A DNA stretch of 64,000 bases, taken from the NCBI RefSeq assembly GCF_029094505.1, contig NZ_CP119108.1, forward strand, positions 1,302,001 to 1,366,000, read 5' to 3'. This stretch comes from Microbacterium horticulturae. Lineage in GTDB: Bacteria; Actinomycetota; Actinomycetes; Actinomycetales; Microbacteriaceae. The stretch's first letter is position 1. Each line of letters begins with the position of its first letter. Both the position numbers and the translations under genes were made by a program. Below are positions 1-8,587 of the stretch, one piece after another. The notes below the pieces were generated by a model. That model saw nothing but the letters and a program-made list of their open reading frames with translations. It did not search any database and was not told the DNA's origin.

Positions 1-123
1 GACGGGGATGGCGACGGCGGCGAGGATGCCGATGATGATGACGACGACGAGCAGCTCGATCAGGGTGAAGCCCTGTTCGCCGTTCTTTCGCTTCGTCAGC
101 GCCTGAGAGACAGCTTTGATCAT
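1..123 (-). CDS. Type IV prepilin, N-terminal part (cut by window edge)
   Basis: The visible 41 codons encode a short basic leader (MIKAVSQALTKRKNGEQG) followed by FTLIELLVVVIIIGILAAVAIP. This is the class III prepilin signal: cleavage is expected after the Gly, giving a mature N-terminal Phe, with Glu at mature position 5 and a long hydrophobic assembly helix. The protein would be cleaved and N-methylated by a prepilin peptidase and polymerised into a type IV pilus or pseudopilus. It is the last visible gene of a minus-strand pilB-pilT-pilC-pilin series, 152 bp after pilC, and that gap holds two palindromic operator-like sites. The C-terminal head domain lies outside the window, so major and minor pilin cannot be told apart. 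Confidence 0.9.
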   Translation of the reverse strand, partial: MIKAVSQALTKRKNGEQGFTLIELLVVVIIIGILAAVAIPV

Positions 124-211
124 TGTTGTTCCTTTACTGGGGGTGGGAACTTCGGGTGTGGATTCGCGCGACGCGAGCGTCGGCTCAGCTGAAGCTATCA
201 GCGCACCGAAA

Positions 212-231
212 ACATGAGAAGGCTCTCATGT
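212..231. promoter_or_regulatory. Palindromic operator-like site upstream of the pilin gene
   Basis: A perfect palindrome, ACATGAGA-N4-TCTCATGT, with 8-bp arms. It lies about 90 bp upstream of the prepilin start in the pilC-pilin gap. The same core, ATGAGA-N4-TCTCAT, recurs upstream of pilB. The binding protein is unknown. Confidence 0.6.
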
Positions 232-238
232 AACGAAT

Positions 239-254
239 ATGAAACGATTCTCAT
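239..254. promoter_or_regulatory. Second, degenerate copy of the pilin operator-like site
   Basis: ATGAAA-N4-TCTCAT differs from the perfect core by one base in one arm. Its centre is 25 bp from that of the site at 212-231, so the two could be bound as a tandem pair. Confidence 0.45.
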
Positions 255-275
255 AATCCGCCCGGGCTGCATGAG

Positions 276-1520
276 TTACATCGACTGGATGGTCTGGAAG
301 ACCATGAACATTGGCATGTAGAGCGCGACGATCATGAAGCCCAGCAGCCCGCCCATGAAAACGATCATGAGAGGCTCGAGCATCGCAGTTAGTTGCGAAC
401 TCATCTGCTCGACCTCGTCGTCGTAGAAGGCGGCCGTCTTGTCGAGCATGCTGTCGATTGCGCCCGACTCCTCGCCGATCCCCACCATCTGGATGAGCAT
501 CTCGGGGAACAGCCCGACCTCGGCAAGCGACTCGGCGATCGGTCGGCCTTGACGCACGCCCTCCTGCACGGCATGCAGGGATGACGAAATCACCTGGTTA
601 CCGCTGGTGGCGCCCACGATCGCAAGGGACTGCAGAATCGGTACGCCTGAGGCCAACATCGTGGCGAAGTTGCGCGTGAAGCGCGTGAGCGCGATCTTCG
701 TGTTGAGCTTGCCGAACACCGGCAGCTTGAGCTTGAGCGGGTCGACAACTCGCCGCACCGCCTCGGTGTGCTTGTTGCGGCCCCACCACACAGCGAACGC
801 GACGCCGATGACCACGATGATCGGCCCGGCGATGGGCATGGCATGTGAGAGATCGACGAGAAACTGCGTCACCGCCGGCAGCTTGCCGCCGAGGTCTTTG
901 AACATCTTGTCGAACACAGGCACGATGAAGATCAGCATGGCCGCGACAGCCAGCAGGGCGATGATCAGCACGACGACCGGGTAGGTCAGCGCCGACTTCA
1001 CCTTGCTGCGCAGCTTGGTCTCGGACTCGAAGTTGTCGGCCACCATCACCAGCGAGCGATCGAGGAAGCCGCCCGTCTCGCCGGCCCGCACCAGGTGCAC
1101 CATGATCGGCGGAATGATGCGGGGGAACTCCTCCAGCGCCACCGATAGCGCCGTGCCGCCCTCGACCTTGGCCGAGATCTCCTCGATGGTGCGACGCAGC
1201 TTCGCGTTGTCGGTCTGCGACTGCACGATCGTCAGCGCACGCAGAATCGAAACGCCGGCGCTCACCATCGTCGCAAGCTGCCGGGTGAGGATGGCGAGGT
1301 CTTTCAGCGAGGGGCCGCGCTCCAGCCCGGGAATCGTGATCTCCTGCTGCAGTCCGGTGCCCGCACCCTTCTGCGTGACGGAGTCGGGAACGATGCCGCG
1401 CGCTCGAAGCTGCTGGACAGCCTGACTCTCGCTCGGCGCCTCCAATACCCCCTTCACCCGCTTGCCACGCAGATCGCTGCCCTTGTACGCCCACTGGGGA
1501 GTCTTCGTCGCTGTCGCCAT
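276..1520 (-). CDS. pilC: Type IV pilus inner-membrane platform protein PilC (GspF family)
   Basis: A 414-residue polytopic platform protein that couples the PilB and PilT motor ATPases to pilus assembly in the cytoplasmic membrane. Two T2SSF domains are seen: one near residues 75-195, starting around LAILTRQLATMVSAG, and one near 275-400, with LTRFTRNFATMLASGVPIL. Three hydrophobic segments follow the usual PilC pattern (about 175-200, 225-245 and 380-405). An in-frame GTG lies two codons upstream at 1526, but the GGAGG sits 9 bases before the ATG at 1520 and only 3 before the GTG, so the ATG is chosen. The gene begins 2 bases after the pilT stop, which indicates translational coupling. Confidence 0.92.
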   Translation of the reverse strand: MATATKTPQWAYKGSDLRGKRVKGVLEAPSESQAVQQLRARGIVPDSVTQKGAGTGLQQEITIPGLERGPSLKDLAILTRQLATMVSAGVSILRALTIVQSQTDNAKLRRTIEEISAKVEGGTALSVALEEFPRIIPPIMVHLVRAGETGGFLDRSLVMVADNFESETKLRSKVKSALTYPVVVLIIALLAVAAMLIFIVPVFDKMFKDLGGKLPAVTQFLVDLSHAMPIAGPIIVVIGVAFAVWWGRNKHTEAVRRVVDPLKLKLPVFGKLNTKIALTRFTRNFATMLASGVPILQSLAIVGATSGNQVISSSLHAVQEGVRQGRPIAESLAEVGLFPEMLIQMVGIGEESGAIDSMLDKTAAFYDDEVEQMSSQLTAMLEPLMIVFMGGLLGFMIVALYMPMFMVFQTIQSM

Positions 1521-1522
1521 GA

Positions 1523-2974
1523 TCACAGGCCTCCGGACATGCCACCGGCGACCTGGCGCATGCCCTCGGGCACGACGGCGTCGACGGCATCGCCTGCCAG
1601 ACCGCGGTTGCGCACGAGCTGGTCGAACTCGGTGACGTCCTGCGCGAGTTCGGCAGCCTTGGCGTACTCGATCTCGCCCGCGAGCACGAGCCGGGCGAGA
1701 TCCTGATCGAGGGTGTGCATGCCGATGGCGTTGCCGGACTGCAGGGCCGTGCGCAGCTGGTGCGTCTTACCGGCGCGGATCATCGCCTGGATCGCGGGGG
1801 TCGAGAACATCACCTCCGTGGCGACGGCGCGGCCCTTGCCGCTGGAACGGCGGATCAGCGTCTGCACGACCACAGCCTTGAGCGTGGCGGCAAGCTGCGT
1901 GCGCACCTGCGCCTGCTGATGTGAGGGATACACGTCGATGACGCGGTCGATGGTCTGGCCGGCGTCCTGCGTGTGCAGGGTCGCGAACACCAGGTGCCCG
2001 GTCTCTGCGGCCGTAAGCGCGGTCGAGATGGTCTCGAGGTCGCGCATCTCGCCGACGAGGATGACATCGGGGTCCTGCCGCAGGGCGTGCTTGAGGGCGT
2101 CTGCGAAGCCGTGCGTGTCGGCACCGACCTCACGCTGATTGATGATCCCGCGCTTGTGATGATGCAGAAACTCGATTGGGTCTTCAACGGTAATAATGTG
2201 CGAAGCGCGCGACGCGTTGGCCTTGTCGATGATCGCGGCCAGGGTGGTCGACTTACCTGATCCGGTGGGCCCGCACACCAGCACGAGTCCACGCGGCAGA
2301 TTCGCGAGATCGACCAACTCGGGAGGCAGGCCGAGCTGTGCCACCGACTTGATCTCGGTCGGGATGATGCGCAGCGCTGCCCCCATTCCGCGCTGGTCCT
2401 GGAAGATGTTGACGCGGAAGCGCGCGATGTCGCCGACGGCGTATGCGAGGTCGAGCTCAAGCTCGCGCTCGAAGATCTGCAGCTGGTCGGCCGGGACGAA
2501 GCCCTTGATCACCCGGCGGATGCGGTCGCGGCTCCAGATGGTCGTTCCCGCGACCGACTGGAGATGCCCGTCGATGCGCACGACGGGAGTCGACTCGGCC
2601 ACGAGATGGAGGTCGGAGGCCCCCAGATCGAGCACCGCCTTGATCGACGCGATGAACTCGGGGTCGACCTCGGGGTTCTGAGCGCGGAGCAGTGCGGGGA
2701 TTTCTCCCGACCGCGCAGCCGGCGTCGTGGGCTGCGCGGGCTCACGCCGTGCGCGGCGTTGGCTGGCTCCCGCGGGTTGGGTTGCGCCCACCGCCGTCGG
2801 GCCGGTTGGCACTCCGGTCGAGGGGGAAGCGCCCGGTGGGGGAGAGGACGGAAGGGTCACCCCGGGCAGACCGTTCAACAGCGAACGCAGCTCGGTGTCG
2901 TCTTCGTGTCCGTGCAGCAGCTCGTCGAAGCGGGAACCGCTCCGGGTGGGGGCGTAGCCATCCTCGGCTGTCAC
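1523..2974 (-). CDS. pilT: Type IV pilus retraction ATPase PilT-like
   Basis: A 483-residue hexameric secretion ATPase of the PilT/VirB11 superfamily. An N-terminal Pro/Ala-rich linker of about 90 residues precedes the core. The Walker A motif GPTGSGKSTT is near residue 238, followed by the Asp-box region (ITVEDPIEF), Walker B (DPDVILVGEMRD) and the His box (GHLVFATLHT). PilT powers pilus depolymerisation; a second assembly ATPase, PilB, lies directly upstream. Start is GTG preceded by AAGG. The extended disordered N-terminus is longer than in proteobacterial PilT (about 345 residues). An alternative is that it serves in a Tad or competence-like system, but the pilC and class III prepilin next to it favour type IV pili. 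Confidence 0.88.
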   Translation of the reverse strand: MTAEDGYAPTRSGSRFDELLHGHEDDTELRSLLNGLPGVTLPSSPPPGASPSTGVPTGPTAVGATQPAGASQRRARREPAQPTTPAARSGEIPALLRAQNPEVDPEFIASIKAVLDLGASDLHLVAESTPVVRIDGHLQSVAGTTIWSRDRIRRVIKGFVPADQLQIFERELELDLAYAVGDIARFRVNIFQDQRGMGAALRIIPTEIKSVAQLGLPPELVDLANLPRGLVLVCGPTGSGKSTTLAAIIDKANASRASHIITVEDPIEFLHHHKRGIINQREVGADTHGFADALKHALRQDPDVILVGEMRDLETISTALTAAETGHLVFATLHTQDAGQTIDRVIDVYPSHQQAQVRTQLAATLKAVVVQTLIRRSSGKGRAVATEVMFSTPAIQAMIRAGKTHQLRTALQSGNAIGMHTLDQDLARLVLAGEIEYAKAAELAQDVTEFDQLVRNRGLAGDAVDAVVPEGMRQVAGGMSGGL

Positions 2975-3030
2975 TGTCTTCGCCTTTCATCGTGTGCCCC
3001 ACCGGCGGTGGGGGCGATCGCCGTCGACCC

Positions 3031-5280
3031 TCAGACCGTGACCCGTAGGATCTCGTCGACGGATGTCTCCCCCAGAAGTACTTTTGCCCAGCCGTCCATC
3101 CGCAGCCGCGTCATACCCGACGCCTCGGCGTGCGCGGTGATCTCGGCTGTGGGCGCGTTCGTCACGGCGAGGCGTTCGATCTCGTCGTCGATCGCCATCA
3201 CCTCGTGCAGCGCGATGCGCCCGCGGTAGCCGGTGCCGGAGCATTGCGGACAGCCCACCGGCCGGAAGGCCGTGGGCGGATCCCCGTCGACCGGCAGGCC
3301 GAGGATGCGCAGTTCCGTCTCGGTGACGATCGATTCGGCCTTGCAGCGGTGGCACAGGCGCCGTGCGAGTCGCTGCGCGACCACGGCGTCGAGCGCGGAC
3401 CCCACCAAGAACGGTTCGACGCCCATCTCGATGAGACGGGTGACGGCGCTGGGAGCATCGTTGGTGTGCAGTGTCGAGAGCACGAGGTGTCCGGTGAGCG
3501 ACGACTCGATCGCGATCTTCGCTGTCTCCTCGTCGCGGATCTCGCCGAGCAGGATGACATCGGGGTCCGATCGCAGGATCGATCGCAGTGCGGCGGCGAA
3601 CGTCAGCCCCGCCTTCGGGTTCACCTGCACCTGGTTGACGCCCGCCATGCGGTATTCGACCGGGTCTTCAACGGTGATGACGTTCACGGAGGGCGTCGAG
3701 ATGGCCGCCAGGGTCGTGTAGAGGGTCGTGGATTTACCCGAGCCGGTCGGACCCGTCACCAGGATCATGCCGTACGGCTTCGAGAAGCTGGACTGGAACA
3801 CCTGCATGTTCCGGTCGAGCATTCCGAGGTCTTCGAGCTTGAGACTCGCCACCGGGGCATCGAGGACGCGGGCCACCACCTTCTCGCCCCACACGGTGGG
3901 CAGCGAGGCCACGCGCAGATCGACGTTTCGTCCGCCGTGCACGATCGAGATGCGTCCGTCCTGAGGCTTCCGCCGCTCGCCGATGTCGAGGTCTGCCATG
4001 ACCTTCAATCGACTGATCACTCCCGGGATCATTGACCGCGGCACGTTCTGGACGGTCGTGAGCACGCCGTCGATTCGGTACCGCACCCTCAGGTCGTCGC
4101 GCCCCGGTTCGATGTGGATGTCGGACGCCCGATCCTGGATCGCCTGACTGATGATCAGGTTGACGAATCGGATGATCGGCGCCTCGTCGTCCGCGGCGGT
4201 CGCCACGTCCTGGGCCCAGAGGTCCTTTTCGCCGTCTCCTGCTTCGAATGCGGAGGTGAGCTCCTGGAGCTCCGAGTCGGCGCGTCGGTAGCGGTCGATC
4301 GCGGCGATGATCGCGTCGCGCTCCGCCACCACGGGGATGATGGATGTGCCGACGACGGCGGCGATGTCATCGAGGACGATGACGTTCTCAGGCTCGGCGA
4401 CGGCGACCATGACCCGCTCGCCGACCCTCGAGATCGGCAGAACCGCCTGGCGTCGGCACATCTGCTCGGGAATGAGATCGACGGCCGCCGGATCGACGGA
4501 GAACTCGCTGAGGTCGACGTAGGCGAGGCCCAGCCGCCCCGCGAGCGCGACGGCCGCCTCACGCGGTGTCAGGGGTTCTGGGGCGGGCTCAAGGTCCGCC
4601 ACGGTCGGGTCTTCGAGGTCATCGGCACCGAACTCATCGTCGTCGAGCGGCCCGGTGGCGCTCGCGATGAGCTCATCCTTCGCCTGGTCGGGGCTGCCGA
4701 TGTACTCGTCCAGCCAGCCGAACGGGTCGTCGTCGTACTGCGACTGCGCAGCCACCTGGTCGGACTCCGCGGCGGTCATGACCTCGTCTGAGACACCCTC
4801 GTTGCCACGTGGGTCGATCTCGAAGAGCGGGTCTTTGCTTCCTCCCGTGCCTTCGAGCTCGATGACCGGGGTAGCGATCGGGAGGGCAATGGTCGGGGCG
4901 TTCTCTTCGTCCGCGGGCTCCAAGGTGTCAAGCTCAGAGACGGGCTCCGGCTCAGGCTCAGGCTCTGCCTCCGGCTCCCGCTCCGGCTCAGAAGGGTCGT
5001 GTGCTGACTGTGAGTCCGGCGTCAGGACTGGCAGCTCTGTGCCGGGTAGCACGGGGGAGCTGTCGGTCCGTGACGCCGGACGACGGAAGACGTCTTCGTC
5101 GAGCAGGCTGGGGCGGTCTTGCAGCAGGGACCGCCAGATCATCCCCCCGGCCGAACTGTCGTCAGGCGCGCTCAGGTCGATCCCGGATGCGCGTGACGGT
5201 GTCTGCGATATGCCGACCGACGAGTCGAGCATGTTCTCGAGCCGTGTCTCTCGCCGCGTCGGGCGACGAAACTGCTCCAT
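3031..5280 (-). CDS. pilB: Type IV pilus assembly ATPase PilB (GspE family)
   Basis: A 749-residue assembly motor. The first 240 residues are acidic and low complexity, with runs of Glu-Pro. An MshEN/GSPII_E_N domain follows (about 240-390), then the ATPase core with Walker A GPTGSGKSTT near residue 512, ITVEDPVEY, Walker B DPDVILLGEIRD and GHLVLSTLHT. A tetracysteine metal-binding motif (CHRC near 643, CPQC near 678) is typical of PilB/GspE. The open frame continues upstream to 5466, but the ATG at 5280 has a GGGGAG ribosome site and begins the acidic leader, so it is preferred. First gene of the pilus operon; an operator-like palindrome lies 184 bp upstream. Confidence 0.9.
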   Translation of the reverse strand: MEQFRRPTRRETRLENMLDSSVGISQTPSRASGIDLSAPDDSSAGGMIWRSLLQDRPSLLDEDVFRRPASRTDSSPVLPGTELPVLTPDSQSAHDPSEPEREPEAEPEPEPEPVSELDTLEPADEENAPTIALPIATPVIELEGTGGSKDPLFEIDPRGNEGVSDEVMTAAESDQVAAQSQYDDDPFGWLDEYIGSPDQAKDELIASATGPLDDDEFGADDLEDPTVADLEPAPEPLTPREAAVALAGRLGLAYVDLSEFSVDPAAVDLIPEQMCRRQAVLPISRVGERVMVAVAEPENVIVLDDIAAVVGTSIIPVVAERDAIIAAIDRYRRADSELQELTSAFEAGDGEKDLWAQDVATAADDEAPIIRFVNLIISQAIQDRASDIHIEPGRDDLRVRYRIDGVLTTVQNVPRSMIPGVISRLKVMADLDIGERRKPQDGRISIVHGGRNVDLRVASLPTVWGEKVVARVLDAPVASLKLEDLGMLDRNMQVFQSSFSKPYGMILVTGPTGSGKSTTLYTTLAAISTPSVNVITVEDPVEYRMAGVNQVQVNPKAGLTFAAALRSILRSDPDVILLGEIRDEETAKIAIESSLTGHLVLSTLHTNDAPSAVTRLIEMGVEPFLVGSALDAVVAQRLARRLCHRCKAESIVTETELRILGLPVDGDPPTAFRPVGCPQCSGTGYRGRIALHEVMAIDDEIERLAVTNAPTAEITAHAEASGMTRLRMDGWAKVLLGETSVDEILRVTV

Positions 5281-5463
5281 GCTTCTCCCCTCGGTCCCCA
5301 GGTTGCTCGGAGCGCCGGTTATGTCGTACTTTTGTACGCCCACTCGGAATGTGAAGCAGGCGTGCGGGATGCAGCACTGCCTCACGATGCGAACGCGTGA
5401 TGGTGCGTGTCGCCGAGCGGGTTTCGAGGCGCTGGAACAGGTTGATTCTTCCGTTCCTCCTAT

Positions 5464-5481
5464 CATGAGAGAGTTCTCATG
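5464..5481. promoter_or_regulatory. Palindromic operator-like site upstream of pilB
   Basis: CATGAGA-N4-TCTCATG, a perfect 7-bp-arm palindrome with a 4-base spacer, in the divergent gap between pilB and the yihY-like gene. It shares its core and spacing exactly with the site at 212-231. Either the pilB leader or the divergent gene could be the target; the second copy near the pilin points to pilus control. Confidence 0.6.
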
Positions 5482-5566
5482 TTGTTGTCAATGTGGAGAG
5501 TGTGAAAGGTGTGCCGCACTCGCGCCTTCGGTACATCTCGCGTGGGGACGCCAGCTGACAGGTATC

Positions 5567-6619
5567 GTGAAAAAGGTGCGTGAACTGGTCAGAAAGATCA
5601 CCGCCTGGGCGCTGTCGCTGAGGCTCGTGCGAACGTACCTGCACTACAGCGAGCGGCACGGCCCGATGCTCGCCGACGCGATCACGTATCGCGCTCTGTT
5701 CAGCGTGTTCGCGGCCGTTCTGCTCGGCTTCAGCCTCGCGGGCGCCTGGTTGGCGGGCAACCCTGACGCGATGGACCGCCTGACCGAGACCGTCGGCGAC
5801 GTCATCCCCGGGCTGCTCGGCGACGACGGACTCATCAAACCCAGCGCGATCACCGCCCCCGGCGCCCTCACCGTCGCCGGCATCGTCGCCGTGATCGGTT
5901 TGGTGGGCGCCGCGCTCGGCGCCATCACCTCGACCCGCACCGCATTGCGCACGATCGCCGATCGCACCCACGACGATGTGTTCTTCGTCTGGGTGCTGTT
6001 GCGCAACATCGGCGTCGCCCTGGCGATCGCGGTCGGCATCATCCTGTCGGCCGCGGCGACGTTCGCCGTCGGCATGATCGCCGATCTGGTGCGGGATGCC
6101 GTGGGCGAATCGATAGCACCGCTTGCGGCCTTCGGCACCCAGGCGGCGGCGGTGCTCGTGATCTTCCTGTTCGATGCCGTCATCGTCGTGGTCGTCTTCC
6201 TGGCGCTGTCGGGTGTGAAGCCGACGCCCGGCGCGCTGATCGGCGGAGCGGTGTTCGGCGGCATCGGCCTCACGGTGCTGCAGCAGCTGTCATCGCTGTT
6301 CGTGCGGGGCGCGTCATCCAACCCCCTGCTCGCGTCGTTCGCGTCCCTGATTGCGCTGCTGCTGTGGATGAACCTCTCCGCGCAGGTGCTCCTGCTGGCG
6401 TCGTCGTACATCGTCGTCACCCTCGCCGAGAAGGCGGATCGCGTGCGTGCCCGGTATGGTGCCCCGACGATGGCGCATCGCCGGGTGCAGCAGGCCGAGA
6501 ACGCCGTCGCCCTCGCGATCGACGAGCTCGACCGGGCGCGTGCCGCCGAGCACAAGTCAGACGAGCACAAGTCCGACGACCAGAAGTCCGACGAGAAGGA
6601 TTCAGGCGGCGCCGACTGA
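5567..6619 (+). CDS. YihY/BrkB-family inner-membrane protein
   Basis: A 350-residue polytopic membrane protein with about six hydrophobic segments between residues 40 and 285 and the family's amphipathic start (SERHGPMLADAITYRALFSVF). Family members are widespread and of uncertain function; the old ribonuclease BN label is not supported. The C-terminus is hydrophilic and carries a short Lys-Ser-Asp-Glu repeat (HKSDEHKSDDQKSDEKDSG). The open frame runs far upstream over pilB antisense; the GTG at 5567 is the first start fitting the family N-terminus and has a weak AGG. Its last 18 bases overlap the end of the convergent LysR gene. Confidence 0.82.
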   Translation: MKKVRELVRKITAWALSLRLVRTYLHYSERHGPMLADAITYRALFSVFAAVLLGFSLAGAWLAGNPDAMDRLTETVGDVIPGLLGDDGLIKPSAITAPGALTVAGIVAVIGLVGAALGAITSTRTALRTIADRTHDDVFFVWVLLRNIGVALAIAVGIILSAAATFAVGMIADLVRDAVGESIAPLAAFGTQAAAVLVIFLFDAVIVVVVFLALSGVKPTPGALIGGAVFGGIGLTVLQQLSSLFVRGASSNPLLASFASLIALLLWMNLSAQVLLLASSYIVVTLAEKADRVRARYGAPTMAHRRVQQAENAVALAIDELDRARAAEHKSDEHKSDDQKSDEKDSGGAD

Positions 6620-7483
6620 GCGCACGTGCGCGTGCAGCGCCTCGAGCGTCGCCGCCACCGCCGTCGTGCGCGGGCCATCGCGCACCACGGCCCAGTACGA
6701 CAGCGGATGCGCATACGCCTCGCGCAGCACGGGGACGAGCCGTTCGTCGCGATCTGCGAGAAAGTCGGGCAGCACGCCGACACCGGCTCCGGCAGCCGTG
6801 GCCTCGACGTGGGCGAACACGCTCGTCGAGCGGATCGACGGGGGAGAAGCCGGCAGCCGCTGCGCGGCGCGGTCGAGATCGTCGACCTGCAGCGACGACT
6901 CGACGTAGTAGATGAGGGGATGCCGCGACAGCTCGTCGATCGCAGTGGGAAGGCCACGGCGCTCGAGGTAGTCGGCGCTCGCGTACAGGCGCAGCGAATA
7001 GTCGCAGACCGGGGTCGCGTACGCACGGTGCACCTGGGGTCGCCCCACGACGATCTCGAGGTCGACGCCCGAGCGGTTCTGCCGCACGCGCTGCGTGGCG
7101 GCCAGCAGCTCGACCGCCAGCGTCGGGTGGTCGCGGTGCAGCCGTGACACCGCCGGCACGAGGAAGGCCGAGGTGAACGCCTCGGGTGCGGCGATGCGCA
7201 CCATGCCCTGCACCGGGTCGCCACCGGTGTCGGTGCCCAGGGCGCGCAGCGACTCCTCGATGCTCTCGGCGGCGGCCATCGCCCGCCGGCCCAGGGGAGT
7301 GACCTCCCACCCGCCCGAGGTGCGCACGAGCGTGCGCCCACCCATCGCCGCCTCGAGGGCCGCGATGCGGCGCGACACCGTCGAGTGATTCAGGCCCAGC
7401 ACCTCGGCGGCGGCCGTGTACCGGCCGAGCCGGGCCACTGCCAGAAAGGTCATCAGGGCCTCGGGCTGCAGGGGACGGGGCAT
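6602..7483 (-). CDS. LysR-family transcriptional regulator, probable regulator of mmsBA
   Basis: A 293-residue LysR regulator. The winged helix occupies residues 5-62 (ALMTFLAVARLGRYTAAAEV, then LNHSTVSRRIAALE) and a periplasmic-binding-protein-like effector domain about 90-290. It is divergent from mmsB-mmsA, and LysR proteins usually control the divergent neighbour, so control of valine or 3-hydroxyisobutyrate catabolism is inferred. An in-frame ATG also exists at 7498, but it would put the start inside the palindrome at 7491-7508; the ATG at 7483 begins at the conserved family N-terminus. The 3' end overlaps the convergent yihY-like gene by 18 bp. Confidence 0.88.
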   Translation of the reverse strand: MPRPLQPEALMTFLAVARLGRYTAAAEVLGLNHSTVSRRIAALEAAMGGRTLVRTSGGWEVTPLGRRAMAAAESIEESLRALGTDTGGDPVQGMVRIAAPEAFTSAFLVPAVSRLHRDHPTLAVELLAATQRVRQNRSGVDLEIVVGRPQVHRAYATPVCDYSLRLYASADYLERRGLPTAIDELSRHPLIYYVESSLQVDDLDRAAQRLPASPPSIRSTSVFAHVEATAAGAGVGVLPDFLADRDERLVPVLREAYAHPLSYWAVVRDGPRTTAVAATLEALHAHVRSVGAA

Positions 7484-7490
7484 TCCCCAA

Positions 7491-7508
7491 GTGTGCATCC
7501 ACGCACAC
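7491..7508. promoter_or_regulatory. Palindrome in the lysR-mmsB divergent region
   Basis: GTGTGC-N6-GCACAC, perfect 6-bp arms. It sits just upstream of the LysR start and about 115 bp upstream of mmsB, a usual place for a LysR autoregulatory site. Confidence 0.5.
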
Positions 7509-7539
7509 GGAGCGTGCAACAATCCCGCCGAGATGTGCG

Positions 7540-7569
7540 TTGATCTGCAGTGTGGGACGTGCCTATCCT
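7540..7569 (+). promoter_or_regulatory. Putative promoter of mmsBA
   Basis: TTGATC at 7540-7545 and TATCCT at 7564-7569 with an 18-base spacer resemble a sigma-70-type promoter. A GAGGAGG ribosome site at 7612-7618 precedes the mmsB ATG. Confidence 0.45.
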
Positions 7570-7622
7570 GGCCACGACACGTCGTCGTCGAGGACGCCGT
7601 GCGACACCTTCGAGGAGGCAGG

Positions 7623-8549
7623 ATGTCGACGATCGCCTGGATCGGACTGGGGCACATGGGCGCCCCGATGAGTGGAAACCTCGTCGCCGCGGGGCATACC
7701 GTGCGCGGTTACGACATCTCGCCGGCGTGCGTCGAAGCCGCCGCCGCCCGTGGCGTGACCGCGGTCGCGTCGGCCGCCGAGGCGCTGGAAGGCGCCGACG
7801 CCTGCTTCACCTCGCTGCCGATGCCCGCGCATGTGCGCAGCGTCTACGACGGGCCCGACGGCATCTGGGCCCACGCCTCGACCGACACGCTGCTGCTGGA
7901 CACATCGACGGTCGACGTCGAGACTTCGCGCTGGTGCCATGACGAGTCGACGGCCCGGGGCTTCACGTTCGTCGACAGCCCCGTCTCCGGCGGCACCGCC
8001 GGCGCCGAGGCGCACTCACTCGCGTTCATGCTCGGCGGCGCACCCGCCGACCTCGAGCGGGCGAAGGCGTTCGTCGAGCCGATGGCCGGCGCGGTCATCC
8101 TGTGCGGCGAGGCCACCGCCGGCATCGCCTCGAAGCTCGTCAACAACATGATGCTGTTCGTCTCGGCCCTCGGCGTCGCCGAGGGCTCGCAGCTGGCCGA
8201 GCAGCTCGGGCTCGACCCGAAGGTGTTCTGGAGCGTCGCCAACGCCGCATCGGGGCAGTCGTGGCCACAGCGCACCTGGTACCCGGTGCCGGGCGTGGTG
8301 ACCACCGGGTCGGCCGACAAGAACTTCGACGCCACGTTCTCGCTCGACCTCGCCCGCAAAGACTGTTCGCTCGCCCTGCAGGCCGGCGCTGCTGCGGGCC
8401 TGCACCTGCCGGCCGCCGAGCTCGCCCTCTCGCAGTTCGAGCAGCTCGTCGGCGAGGGCCTGGGCGCCAAAGACACCATGCTCATCACCAAGCTCGTCAC
8501 GGCCGACGGCTCGCTGCGCGGCTACGACCCGTCGCTCGACGGTCGTTGA
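7623..8549 (+). CDS. mmsB: 3-hydroxyisobutyrate dehydrogenase
   Basis: A 308-residue beta-hydroxyacid dehydrogenase that oxidises 3-hydroxyisobutyrate to methylmalonate semialdehyde with NAD in valine breakdown. The N-terminal Rossmann motif is IAWIGLGHMGAPMSGNL (residues 4-20). The substrate-binding signature DSPVSGGTAGA is near 119-129 and the catalytic Lys lies in SKLVNNMM near 170. The C-terminal helical domain ends in the usual LxxKDTMLITKL segment. A strong GAGGAGG precedes the ATG. The gene is followed after 38 bp by mmsA, the next enzyme of the pathway. Confidence 0.92.
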   Translation: MSTIAWIGLGHMGAPMSGNLVAAGHTVRGYDISPACVEAAAARGVTAVASAAEALEGADACFTSLPMPAHVRSVYDGPDGIWAHASTDTLLLDTSTVDVETSRWCHDESTARGFTFVDSPVSGGTAGAEAHSLAFMLGGAPADLERAKAFVEPMAGAVILCGEATAGIASKLVNNMMLFVSALGVAEGSQLAEQLGLDPKVFWSVANAASGQSWPQRTWYPVPGVVTTGSADKNFDATFSLDLARKDCSLALQAGAAAGLHLPAAELALSQFEQLVGEGLGAKDTMLITKLVTADGSLRGYDPSLDGR

Positions 8550-8587
8550 GCGAGCGAAGCGCGTTGAAACGAAGAAGAAGGAACACC

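Noticed and set aside
239..254. Zur or Fur box reading of ATGAAACGATTCTCAT.
   Set aside because: Known Zur and Fur sites are odd-spaced 7-1-7 palindromes with AT-rich arms; this is a 6-4-6 site that pairs with the pilus motif instead.
5281..5466. Extended start of pilB at 5466.
   Set aside because: The extra 62 codons are Cys/Arg-rich and unlike PilB; the ATG at 5280 has a strong ribosome site.
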